From positions 1 to 64,000 of the forward strand of contig CAYPFO010000003.1 in the NCBI GenBank assembly GCA_964410065.1: DNA of 64,000 nucleotides, read 5' to 3'. Within the stretch, counting starts at the first letter, position 1; every line of letters starts with the position of its first letter. Positions 55,311-63,678 of this stretch are shown here, one piece after another. Made by a program: the position numbers and the translations under genes. The stretch comes from Serpens sp964410065. Lineage in GTDB: Bacteria > Pseudomonadota > Gammaproteobacteria > Pseudomonadales > Pseudomonadaceae. The notes beneath the pieces were generated by a model. It had not been told where the DNA came from. It did not search any database and saw nothing but the letters and a program-made list of their open reading frames with translations.

Positions 55311-57332
55311 ATGGCAGGTTTGCTCTCCATCGGCGTCTCCGGGCTTGCGGCCAGCCAGGCTCACCTGAGCACTGTCGGTCACAACATCACCAACGCCGAT
55401 ACGCCCGGTTTTTCGCGCCAACAGGTGACACAGCAGACCGGCCCCGGCCAATACATCGGCCCGGCCGGTTTTATCGGCAGCGGCACCACGCTGAACGATG
55501 TGCGCCGCATGTACAGCGGTTTCATCGACACCCAGCTGCAGAGCGCCACCGCCTTGAATGGCGATACCCAGTCGTACCTGGACAGCATCAACCAGATCAA
55601 CTCGCTGCTGGCCGACAGTGGCACCGGTGTCAACACCGTGCTCAAGGGCTTCTTCGACGCCATGCAAAACGTCGCCAGCAAGCCCACTGACGAAGCCTCG
55701 CGCAAGCTGCTGATCAGCTCCGCTGAATCGTTGAGCAACCGTTTCAATTCGGTGCACACGCAGATGCGGGACCAGAACAGCTACGTCAACAACCAGCTCG
55801 GCACCATGGCCGCCAAGGTCAATGATCTGGCCAACACCGTGGCCCAGCTTAATCAGGCGATCAAGACCGCGTCCCATAACGGCATCCAGCCCAACGACCT
55901 GCTGGACTCCCGTGATCAGGCCGTACGCGAGATGTCCGGGCTGGTCGGCGTGAAAGTGGTCGACCAGGATGGCCAGTTCGCCCTGTTCCTTGGCAGCGGC
56001 CAGCCGCTGGTGATCGGCAACACCGCCAACAGCCTGGTTGCCGAACCGAGCAAGAACGACCCGTCACGCCTGGCGCTGATCTTCACCACGCCGACCAGCA
56101 AGATAGACGTCAGCACCGTACTCAGCGGCGGCTCCATTGGTGGTTTGCTGCGCTATCGCGATGAAGTGCTTGATCCTGCGATGAACGAGCTGGGTCGCCT
56201 TTCCATTGTGGTGGCCGATCAGGTCAATCAGCAACTGGCCCAGGGCCTGGACCTGAATGGCGAGTTTGGCGCGACCTTGTTCGGCGATATCAATGCGGCT
56301 GACCTGGTGGGTCAGCGCAGTATTGCCCAGGGCCGCAACAGCGCGGGCTCCGGCAATTTCGAGGTGCGGATTACCGACAGCAGTCAGCTCAGTCTTTATG
56401 ACTATGAGGTGAAATTCACCAGTGCCACCGAGTTCACGGTGCGCCGCTCTGACGGAACCGATATGGGGGCCTTCGATTTGGCCACCGATCCAGAGCCGCA
56501 ATTGGCGGATGGTTTCAGTGTCAGTTTCGTGGGTGGCGCGCCGGCCGACGGCGATAGCTTCACCCTGATCCCCACCCGCCATGCCGCGGGCGATATCGAC
56601 ACCATACTGACCGAGCCCAAGCGCCTGGGCTTCGCCGCGCCGCTCAATGCCACCTCGGGCAGTGGCAATTACGGTACCGGTAGTGTCACCCAGCCAGAGC
56701 TGAACACGCGACTGGACATTTATGCCTCTCCAGCCGATCAGAAAGCCTTGCAGGATGCGATCAAAGACGCGATGCCGGTCAAATTGGTGTTCGGCGAGGT
56801 GGATGCCGCTGGCGTTCAGTCCTACAAGCTTTATGACGTGACAGGGGCCGAGATTGCAGGCGCCGGTGGCAGCATCATTCCGGGGCAATCCAAAGAGTTG
56901 CCATTCAATCTGACCGTAAACGGCGAGGCTGTTGAATTCAGCACCACGATCAGTGGCTCACCGGCAAATGGCGACACGTTTACCATTGCCTTCAACCGCG
57001 ACGGCCAGGCCGACAACCGCAACGCCCTGGCCCTGCAGGGCTTGCAGGACAAGGAAACCGTTGGGGTCAGCGGTGGCAAAGGTGCAAGCTTCACGACCGC
57101 CTACGGCTCGCTGGTCCAACAGGTGGGTGGCAAGACAGCCCAGGCGATAGCCGATAATGGCGCCACCGGGGCCATCCTGACCCAGGCCACCGCCACCCGC
57201 GAATCGCTGTCGGGCGTCAATCTCGATGAAGAAGCGGCCAACCTGATCAAGTTCCAGCAGTACTACACCGCCTCGTCGCAGATCATCAAGGCGGCTCAGG
57301 AAACCTTCAACACGCTGCTCAGCGCACTCTAA
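55311..57332 (+). CDS. flgK: Flagellar hook-associated protein 1, FlgK
   Basis: A 673-residue junction protein between hook and filament. The conserved N-terminus, LLSIGVSGLAASQAHLSTVGHNITNADTPGFSRQQV, and the C-terminal ESLSGVNLDEEAANLIKFQQYYTASSQIIKAAQETFNTLL pack in the inner coiled coil. The middle (about 250-570) is variable and rich in small residues. Near the P. aeruginosa length (683). It lies 11 nt after flgJ and 16 nt before flgL. Confidence 0.96.
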   Translation: MAGLLSIGVSGLAASQAHLSTVGHNITNADTPGFSRQQVTQQTGPGQYIGPAGFIGSGTTLNDVRRMYSGFIDTQLQSATALNGDTQSYLDSINQINSLLADSGTGVNTVLKGFFDAMQNVASKPTDEASRKLLISSAESLSNRFNSVHTQMRDQNSYVNNQLGTMAAKVNDLANTVAQLNQAIKTASHNGIQPNDLLDSRDQAVREMSGLVGVKVVDQDGQFALFLGSGQPLVIGNTANSLVAEPSKNDPSRLALIFTTPTSKIDVSTVLSGGSIGGLLRYRDEVLDPAMNELGRLSIVVADQVNQQLAQGLDLNGEFGATLFGDINAADLVGQRSIAQGRNSAGSGNFEVRITDSSQLSLYDYEVKFTSATEFTVRRSDGTDMGAFDLATDPEPQLADGFSVSFVGGAPADGDSFTLIPTRHAAGDIDTILTEPKRLGFAAPLNATSGSGNYGTGSVTQPELNTRLDIYASPADQKALQDAIKDAMPVKLVFGEVDAAGVQSYKLYDVTGAEIAGAGGSIIPGQSKELPFNLTVNGEAVEFSTTISGSPANGDTFTIAFNRDGQADNRNALALQGLQDKETVGVSGGKGASFTTAYGSLVQQVGGKTAQAIADNGATGAILTQATATRESLSGVNLDEEAANLIKFQQYYTASSQIIKAAQETFNTLLSAL

Positions 57333-57348
57333 GGTCAGGTGACGAACC

Positions 57349-58929
57349 ATGCGTCTTTCGACTAATCAAATGTTCAATGCCAACGTCGCCGGCTATCAAA
57401 AAGGCTACGCGGGCCTGGTCAAGACCCAAGAGCAGATTACCTCCGGTAACCGTATTCAGACGCCGGCGGATGACCCGGTCGGCTCGGCCCGTCTGTTGCA
57501 GCTTGAGCAGCAACAAGCACTGCTGGGCCAGTACAAGAACAACCTGACCGACGCGACCAACTCGCTGACTCAGGAACACAGCATCCTCGATTCGCTGATC
57601 CTGGTATCCCAGCGCGCCCGTGAACTGGCCGGTCATGCCGGTAACGGTGCGTACAGCGACCATGACCGCAAGGCCATCGCCTTGGAACTGCAGCAGATCG
57701 AAAACGAGCTGTTCGGCCTGATGAACAGCAAGGATGCCAGCGGCGACTACTGGTTCAGCGGCAGCCAGAGCGGCACGCAGCCCTATGTGCGCAACAGCGA
57801 CGGCACCTACAGCTACCAGGGCGATGAAAGCCAGCGCAGCTTGCAAGTCGCCACCGGGATGCAGATCAGCATTGGCGACAGCGGATACGATGCGTTTGAA
57901 AGTGCGCGTAACGTCAGTCGCACCGAAACGAACATTGATGCTGTGGGCGTGAATGGTCAGCGGATGTACCTCTCCCAAGGGACGATCAGCACCCAGCGCG
58001 ACTTCGATAGCGGTTTCCGGGCCGGCGCGCCGTATCGTTTGGAGGTCAGTGGCGACCCGGCCACAGGCGCCATCAGCTACCAGGTGTTCGACAGGAACAA
58101 TGCGCCGGTTCCGGTGCAGAACGGCGGCGTCGGCACCTACGACCCCCTGCAGGAAAACCCGAAGATCAACTTTCATGGTGTTGAGTTCACCTTCGATACC
58201 CTGTTGAAAGAAGGCGAGTCGGCAACGGACTATGCCGCTTTGCTGGACGGTCACAGCTTCGAGATCGGCATGGCTCCGGATCGCTTCGCGGTTGCCGGTA
58301 ACAGCACCACGTCGCAGATAACCGCCTCCAGCGTGGTCGATGCCGATGCCTATGCCGCAGGCTTCCCGGCAGGCGGCGTGACGCTGCAATTTACCAGTCC
58401 CACGAACTTCGAGGCGTTTGCCCAGCCCGGCAACATAAAGATTGGCGACCAGGGCAGCATCCCCGGAACCATCCCGGGCAGTATCACCATCGCGGGTGTG
58501 GAGCTGACGATAGCCGGAACGCCTGCTGCCAATGATCAATTCAAGATCAGCGCCGATTCGCAGGAAACCCAGAACATCCTCAACACCATCGTCGAGCTGC
58601 GCAAGGCGCTTGAACAGCCGGCCGACGGTATCGAAGGCGGCGGCTTGCGTATCCGTGAAGCCGTCGCCAACGCCCTGGGCAATATCGACAGTGGCATGAT
58701 CCAGATCGAATCCACCCAGGCCCACATCGGCGCCCGGCTGAACAGCATCGATACCCTGAGCATCGAAAACGAAAGCCTCGAAATCTTTAACGCCACCACC
58801 CAATCGGCCATCCGCGACACCGACCAGTTCGAAGCCGCCTCCCGGCTGATTCTGCAAGAGACCAAGCTGGAAGCGGCCATGGCCGCGTTTATGCGGGTGA
58901 GTCAGTTGAGTTTGTTTGATCGGATGTAA
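57349..58929 (+). CDS. flgL: Flagellar hook-associated protein 3, FlgL
   Basis: A 526-residue flagellin-like junction protein. MRLSTNQMFNANVAGYQKGYAGLVKTQEQITSGNRI and the C-terminal RLNSIDTLSIENESLEIFNATTQSAIRDTDQFEAASRL regions match the family. It is about 90 residues longer than P. aeruginosa FlgL (439 residues). The extra sequence is in the variable middle, roughly 170-400, where the sequence is rich in Gly, Thr and Val. It ends the second flagellar unit before a terminator. Confidence 0.94.
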   Translation: MRLSTNQMFNANVAGYQKGYAGLVKTQEQITSGNRIQTPADDPVGSARLLQLEQQQALLGQYKNNLTDATNSLTQEHSILDSLILVSQRARELAGHAGNGAYSDHDRKAIALELQQIENELFGLMNSKDASGDYWFSGSQSGTQPYVRNSDGTYSYQGDESQRSLQVATGMQISIGDSGYDAFESARNVSRTETNIDAVGVNGQRMYLSQGTISTQRDFDSGFRAGAPYRLEVSGDPATGAISYQVFDRNNAPVPVQNGGVGTYDPLQENPKINFHGVEFTFDTLLKEGESATDYAALLDGHSFEIGMAPDRFAVAGNSTTSQITASSVVDADAYAAGFPAGGVTLQFTSPTNFEAFAQPGNIKIGDQGSIPGTIPGSITIAGVELTIAGTPAANDQFKISADSQETQNILNTIVELRKALEQPADGIEGGGLRIREAVANALGNIDSGMIQIESTQAHIGARLNSIDTLSIENESLEIFNATTQSAIRDTDQFEAASRLILQETKLEAAMAAFMRVSQLSLFDRM

Positions 58930-58948
58930 GCGTGATGCGGTTTTAAAC

Positions 58949-58985
58949 AACGGTGCGATGCCGATAAGGGTCGCACCGTTTTTTA
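58949..58985 (+). terminator. Intrinsic terminator of flgFGHIJKL
   Basis: AACGGTGCGA at 58949-58958 pairs with TCGCACCGTT at 58971-58980 across a 12-nt loop, followed by TTTT. It closes the flagellar unit before the pse locus. Confidence 0.9.
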
Positions 58986-59172
58986 TTCGCCTCCTTTCTG
59001 GTAGCAACTATTTTCCCTCTGCGTCGGACTGGGCATGCCGATTGCAAACCAGTTGATTTTCGAAAGATAACGTTGCTTTCGCCAGTTTTCTGTCAATCGA
59101 CCTCATGTGAGTTATGAACATGTCTGGCTGAAAGCGAGAGCGGTTATTTTGCTGTTCAGGAATTACCAGTAA

Positions 59173-60171
59173 ATGTTCAACAATGCATCCCTTCTTGTTA
59201 CGGGGGGCACGGGCTCTTTCGGCAATGTTTTCGTGCCCATGGTTCTGGCCAAGTACAACCCCCGTCGGGTCATCATTTACTCCCGTGATGAGATGAAGCA
59301 GTGGGAAATGGCCCAAAAGTTCCAGGGTGATCCGCGCGTACGTTTCTTTATTGGCGATGTACGCGACAAGGACCGCCTTTACAGAGCCCTTGATGGTGTC
59401 GATTACGTGGTGCATGCCGCCGCCACCAAGATCGTCCCGACGGCTGAATACAACCCCTTCGAGTGCGTGAAGACCAACATCAATGGCGCCATGAACCTGA
59501 TCGATGCCTGTATCGATAAAGGCGTCAAGCGCGTGGTTGCGTTATCCACCGATAAGGCCAGCAGCCCGATCAACCTGTACGGCGCGACCAAGCTGGCTTC
59601 AGACAAGCTGTTTGTGGCCGGCAATTCATACTCAGGTGGCCGTGCTACACGTTTTGCAGTGGTGCGCTATGGCAATGTCATGGGCTCCCGCGGCTCGGTG
59701 ATTCCGTTTTTCCTGTCGATCAAGGACCAGGGGGTTCTGCCAATTACCGATCCGCGCATGACCCGTTTCATGATTTCGCTGGAGCAGGGTGTCGAGCTGG
59801 TGTGGCATGCCTTCGAGGACATGATCGGCGGTGAGATCTACGTGAAGAAGATCCCCTCAATGAAGATGACCGATCTGGCCAGGGTAATTGCGCCTGAGGC
59901 CGAGCAAAAAGTGATCGGTATCCGCCCCGGCGAAAAGCTTCATGAGCAAATGATCAGCGCTGAAGATGCCTATTACACCTACGAGTATCCCGAGCATTTC
60001 AAGATTCTGCCCGCGATCAATGGTTGGGGCACGTCACCCGAACGAATCAAGGATGGAAAGAAGGTGCCGGAAGGCTTTGTTTATTCCAGTGACAATAATC
60101 GCCAATGGATGAGCGATGGGCAGTTGCTGGCCTGGATCGAGGCCAACCGCGAAAAGATTGGGAGCATCTGA
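59173..60171 (+). CDS. pseB: UDP-N-acetylglucosamine 4,6-dehydratase (inverting) PseB
   Basis: A 332-residue short-chain dehydrogenase-type enzyme. It converts UDP-GlcNAc to UDP-2-acetamido-2,6-dideoxy-L-arabino-hexos-4-ulose, the first step of pseudaminic acid synthesis. The nucleotide motif GGTGSFG is at 11-17. The active site is STDKASSP (about 125-132, Asp and Lys) and YGATK (about 136-140). It starts 243 nt after flgL, past the terminator. The gap's last 90 nt are AT-rich and may hold its promoter. Followed 3 nt later by pseC. Confidence 0.94.
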   Translation: MFNNASLLVTGGTGSFGNVFVPMVLAKYNPRRVIIYSRDEMKQWEMAQKFQGDPRVRFFIGDVRDKDRLYRALDGVDYVVHAAATKIVPTAEYNPFECVKTNINGAMNLIDACIDKGVKRVVALSTDKASSPINLYGATKLASDKLFVAGNSYSGGRATRFAVVRYGNVMGSRGSVIPFFLSIKDQGVLPITDPRMTRFMISLEQGVELVWHAFEDMIGGEIYVKKIPSMKMTDLARVIAPEAEQKVIGIRPGEKLHEQMISAEDAYYTYEYPEHFKILPAINGWGTSPERIKDGKKVPEGFVYSSDNNRQWMSDGQLLAWIEANREKIGSI

Positions 60172-60174
60172 ATC

Positions 60175-61335
60175 GTGATCCCTTATGGTCGCCAGGATAT
60201 CTCCCAGGCCGACATTGATGCGGTGCTGGCTGTCCTGCGCTCCGATTTTCTCACCCAGGGCCCGCAGGTTCCGCGCTTCGAGCAGCGTGTGGCACGCCAT
60301 GTCGGTGCGGCGCATGCGGTGGCCGTGAATAGCGCCACCTCGGCGCTGCATATCGCTTGCCTGGCGTTGGGGCTTGGCCCTGGTGATCGCTTGTGGACGA
60401 CACCGATCACGTTCGTAGCCTCGGCCAACTGCGGCTTGTATTGCGGTGCCGAGATAGATTTCGTCGATATCGATCCGCGTACCTACAACCTCTGCGCCCA
60501 GGCATTGGCGCGCAAGCTGGAGCAGGCCGAGCGCGAGGGCAAGCTGCCCAAGGTCGTCGTTGCGGTGCATCTGTGTGGCCAACCGTGCGAAATGCAGGCC
60601 ATCCATGATTTGGCCAAGCGCTACGGCTTCAAGGTCATCGAAGATGCCTCTCACGCCATTGGTGGCAAATACCAGGGTGGGTTCATCGGTAACTGCCGTT
60701 ACAGCGATATCACTGTATTCAGTTTTCATCCGGTAAAAATCATCACCACCGCTGAAGGCGGCATGGCGTTGACCAACAATGCCGAGCTGGCTAACAAAAT
60801 GGCGTTGCTGCGCAGCCACGGCATCACCCGCGACCCGGCACAGATGACCCATGAGGCTGACGGCCCCTGGTACTACCAGCAGATTGATCTGGGTTTCAAC
60901 TACCGCATGACCGAGTTGCAGGCTGCTCTGGGTGTCACGCAGATGGAACGCCTTGATCAATACGTAGCTCGGCGCCACCAACTGGCGCGCCGCTACGATG
61001 ATCTCCTGGCAAACCTGCCGGTCACCACGCCCTGGCAGCACCCGGACAGCTATTCCGGCTTGCACCTTTACGTCATTCGGCTGCAGTTGAACAAGATTGC
61101 CAAAACGCATCGGCAAGTATTCGAAACCCTGCGCGAACAAGGCATTGGCGTGAACCTGCACTACATCCCGGTGCATACCCAGCCGTACTACCAGCGTATG
61201 GGTTTTAAGGCGGGTGACTTCGTTGAGGCCGAGCGTTACTACGCCGAGGCGATCAGTCTGCCGATGTTTCAGGCCTTGTCCCACGAGCAGCAGAACCTTG
61301 TGGTGGAAGCGTTACGCCAGGCGGTTTTCTCATGA
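60175..61335 (+). CDS. pseC: UDP-4-amino-4,6-dideoxy-N-acetyl-L-altrosamine transaminase PseC
   Basis: A 386-residue DegT/DnrJ-family PLP aminotransferase that aminates C4 of the PseB product. The PLP lysine is K188 in SFHPVKIITTAEGG. IPYGRQDIS and EDASHAIGG blocks fit PseC. The start is GTG 60175, 3 nt after pseB, and no ATG gives the family N-terminus. Its end overlaps pseF by 4 nt (ATGA). Confidence 0.93.
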   Translation: MIPYGRQDISQADIDAVLAVLRSDFLTQGPQVPRFEQRVARHVGAAHAVAVNSATSALHIACLALGLGPGDRLWTTPITFVASANCGLYCGAEIDFVDIDPRTYNLCAQALARKLEQAEREGKLPKVVVAVHLCGQPCEMQAIHDLAKRYGFKVIEDASHAIGGKYQGGFIGNCRYSDITVFSFHPVKIITTAEGGMALTNNAELANKMALLRSHGITRDPAQMTHEADGPWYYQQIDLGFNYRMTELQAALGVTQMERLDQYVARRHQLARRYDDLLANLPVTTPWQHPDSYSGLHLYVIRLQLNKIAKTHRQVFETLREQGIGVNLHYIPVHTQPYYQRMGFKAGDFVEAERYYAEAISLPMFQALSHEQQNLVVEALRQAVFS

Positions 61336-62039
61336 AAGTGGCGATTATTCCTGCGCGTGGCGGCAGCAAGCGCATCCCGCGGAAGAACATCCGGGATTTC
61401 TGCGGCAAGCCGATGATTGCCTGGTCCATCGAAGCCGCGCTGCGAAGCGGTTGTTTCGAGCGGGTGATTGTCTCGACTGACGATGCCGAAATTGCCGAAG
61501 TGGCGCGTCAGTGGGGCGCTGAAGTGCCGTTCCTGCGGCCTGCGGCATTAAGTGATGATTACACCGGGTTGCGGACTGTGAGCCGGCATGCCCGGCACTG
61601 GCTGCAGGAGCATGATGAGCGGCCACTTGAGCTGCTGGCGACCGTGTTGGCAACTGCGCCTTTTATTACGCCGCAGCGCATATCGCAGGCGGTAACCACG
61701 CTCCTGGAAAGTGACAAGCGTCGGGCGTTTCTGGTTGCCGAGTTTCCCTATCCGGTTTATCGCGGCTTCACGCTCGACATGGAGGGAAGCCCCTGCATGC
61801 TTTTTTCGGAGCATCTGGGTACCCGCTCACAAGATGTGCCGTTGGTTTATCACGACGCAGGACAGCTGTATGTGAGCAAGCTGTATGGCGATGAGCAGGA
61901 CGATGCCCCTTTTCTGGGTCCAGATAGTTTGCCACTGATGCTTCCGCGATATTTAGTGCAAGACATCGATACCGAAGAGGATTGGAGACGGGCAGAAATA
62001 ATGATGAAAGTACTGACTGGGTCGGAAGAACTGAAGTGA
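61332..62039 (+). CDS. pseF: Pseudaminic acid cytidylyltransferase PseF
   Basis: A 235-residue enzyme activating pseudaminic acid with CTP to CMP-pseudaminic acid, the sugar donor for flagellin glycosylation. The nucleotide motif IPARGGSKRIPRKNIRDF is at 5-22 and VSTDDAEIAEVA at about 47-58. It is placed before pseG although it acts last. It overlaps pseC and pseG by 4 nt each, so translation is coupled. Confidence 0.92.
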   Translation: MKVAIIPARGGSKRIPRKNIRDFCGKPMIAWSIEAALRSGCFERVIVSTDDAEIAEVARQWGAEVPFLRPAALSDDYTGLRTVSRHARHWLQEHDERPLELLATVLATAPFITPQRISQAVTTLLESDKRRAFLVAEFPYPVYRGFTLDMEGSPCMLFSEHLGTRSQDVPLVYHDAGQLYVSKLYGDEQDDAPFLGPDSLPLMLPRYLVQDIDTEEDWRRAEIMMKVLTGSEELK

Positions 62040-63040
62040 AGGCTTTTTCCGCCATACTGTGCTGCGATGCATCCGCGCAACAGGGCTTGGGGCATCTGCA
62101 ACGTTGCCGGGTATTGGCTCAGGCCATCGTCGCCAGCGGCGGGAGCGCATATATTCTTTGTATCACTCAACAGGGCTCGGCGCTGGGACCGACGGGCGAG
62201 GAGGCTGGTTTTACCGCTGTCCACCTTGAGCAGGAATGGCAGTGCCTAGGTTCATTGCTCCGGGAGCAGCGAGCTGATCTGCTGATCATCGATCATTACC
62301 GGGCTGTTCCGGATTATCAGCGGCAGCTGGAGGCCTTCGGCTTGCCCTGGCTACAGTTCGACTATCGCCAGGCATTCCCGATCGATGCGCGCTGGATCGT
62401 CAATATCAATCCGTTTGCCAATGCGGATGCCTATGCAGACTTGAGAAGAGCAGACAGCAGACTTTTGCTGGGCTCGCGATACGCGATCCTGCGAGCAGAG
62501 TTTGATGCTCCAAGTCACAGGCCAGTGGGCGAAGTGCGCCAAGTGCTGGTTATGTTGGGTGGCGGCGATGATCGCGGCGTGGCGCAATCGCTAGCCAGTT
62601 GGCTGTCTCCTAAGAGTGTCGATGTGCTTTTGGTGACAACTCGTCTCAACCCGCGATTGGCCTGTTTGCAAGAGTTGGCGAGTCATAACCCTAGGTTCTC
62701 CCTGTGCATTGAGCCGGAAGATGTAGCCGCTCTGATGAGGCGAGCGGATCTGGCCATATGTGCCGGGGGCACCACGACATTTGAGTTGGTGAGCCAGGGC
62801 GTTCCTTTTCTCAGCATTGCCCTGGCCGCAAATCAGATCAATCTCTGCGAGGCTTGGGAGGCTCTTGGGGTTTCCCTGCATCTTGGCAATGTCGCGCAAT
62901 TGAGCGAAACCCACTTCCAGGATCAATGGATGCGCATCATGCCCGTCGAGCAGCGCATGCAGATGCTCCGCAGCTCCGACTCGCTTTGTGACAACGTAGG
63001 TGCTGAACGAATTGTGAAGGAAATCCAGGCATGGCTGTAA
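62036..63040 (+). CDS. pseG: UDP-2,4-diacetamido-2,4,6-trideoxy-beta-L-altropyranose hydrolase PseG
   Basis: A 334-residue GT-B-fold hydrolase that removes UDP from the diacetamido altrose, giving the substrate for PseI. The catalytic His is H20 in GLGHLQRC. The UDP-binding part has CAGGTTTFELV near 241-251. The start is GTG 62036, overlapping the pseF stop (GTGA). A longer reading of 18 residues runs back into pseF. The stop overlaps the next gene by 10 nt. It implies that an acetylated intermediate is made, so an acetyltransferase must exist. Confidence 0.9.
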   Translation: MKAFSAILCCDASAQQGLGHLQRCRVLAQAIVASGGSAYILCITQQGSALGPTGEEAGFTAVHLEQEWQCLGSLLREQRADLLIIDHYRAVPDYQRQLEAFGLPWLQFDYRQAFPIDARWIVNINPFANADAYADLRRADSRLLLGSRYAILRAEFDAPSHRPVGEVRQVLVMLGGGDDRGVAQSLASWLSPKSVDVLLVTTRLNPRLACLQELASHNPRFSLCIEPEDVAALMRRADLAICAGGTTTFELVSQGVPFLSIALAANQINLCEAWEALGVSLHLGNVAQLSETHFQDQWMRIMPVEQRMQMLRSSDSLCDNVGAERIVKEIQAWL

Positions 63041-63678
63041 CGAAGGTGGTCATTCTCGGGGGGGCCGGCGATGGTCAGGTGGCAGCGCAACTCATCCGGG
63101 ACATGTGCCGGTCCGGACAGAACATCGAACTATTGGGATATCTCAATGATCATGCCGAGAAAGGCGAAATCATCGGCAGCTATCCCGTCTTGGGCAAAAC
63201 CAGGGATTGGTTGGAGCTTCCCAACGATGTTTTTTTTCATTGTTGTCTGTTGAGCGTCGGGAGAATGCGACAGCGCGCCGAACTGATTAAGGGATTCGCC
63301 ATCCCTGATGAGCGCCTGGTCAGCTTGATTCATCCCACTGCCTGTATTGCCGACGATGTTGTAATGGGTCCGGGCGCCATGATCTGCTCTCATGTGACCT
63401 GTCAGCCTGGCGCGCGAATCGGTCGGCTGGGTAGCATCCGCGCCGGTGCCAATATCGGCCATGACGTCACCCTCGACGATTTTGTCTATGTCGGCCCCAA
63501 CTCGACAGTGTGCGGCTATGCCAAGGTGGATGAAGGCGCGTATGTCGCGCCTAATGCAGTCGTACGCGAACGTATTTGCATGGGTGAGTACAGTGTGCTG
63601 GCGGCTGGTGGCGTAGCGTTCAAGGACGTCGAGGCCAATTCAACCTGGATCGGCAACCCGGCGAGGAGAGCGGTATGA
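63031..63678 (+). CDS. PglD/NeuD-type sugar O/N-acyltransferase
   Basis: A 215-residue protein. A small Rossmann-like N-terminal domain has VILGGAGDGQVAAQ at about 7-20, followed by a left-handed beta-helix of hexapeptide repeats from about 100 to 205. H144 in NIGHDVTLDD is the likely catalytic base, as in PglD. Members acetylate amino sugars (PglD, PerB) or sialic acid (NeuD). In other pse clusters PseH, a GNAT-family enzyme, acetylates the C4 amine. Here this protein may do that job, or modify Pse afterwards; the sequence cannot decide. It overlaps pseG by 10 nt and the next gene by 4 nt. Confidence 0.75.
   Translation: MAVTKVVILGGAGDGQVAAQLIRDMCRSGQNIELLGYLNDHAEKGEIIGSYPVLGKTRDWLELPNDVFFHCCLLSVGRMRQRAELIKGFAIPDERLVSLIHPTACIADDVVMGPGAMICSHVTCQPGARIGRLGSIRAGANIGHDVTLDDFVYVGPNSTVCGYAKVDEGAYVAPNAVVRERICMGEYSVLAAGGVAFKDVEANSTWIGNPARRAV

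Noticed and set aside
57319..59007. A 562-codon minus-strand frame opposite flgL
   Set aside because: Antisense shadow of flgL; it even crosses the flgL terminator, and the translated sequence matches no family.
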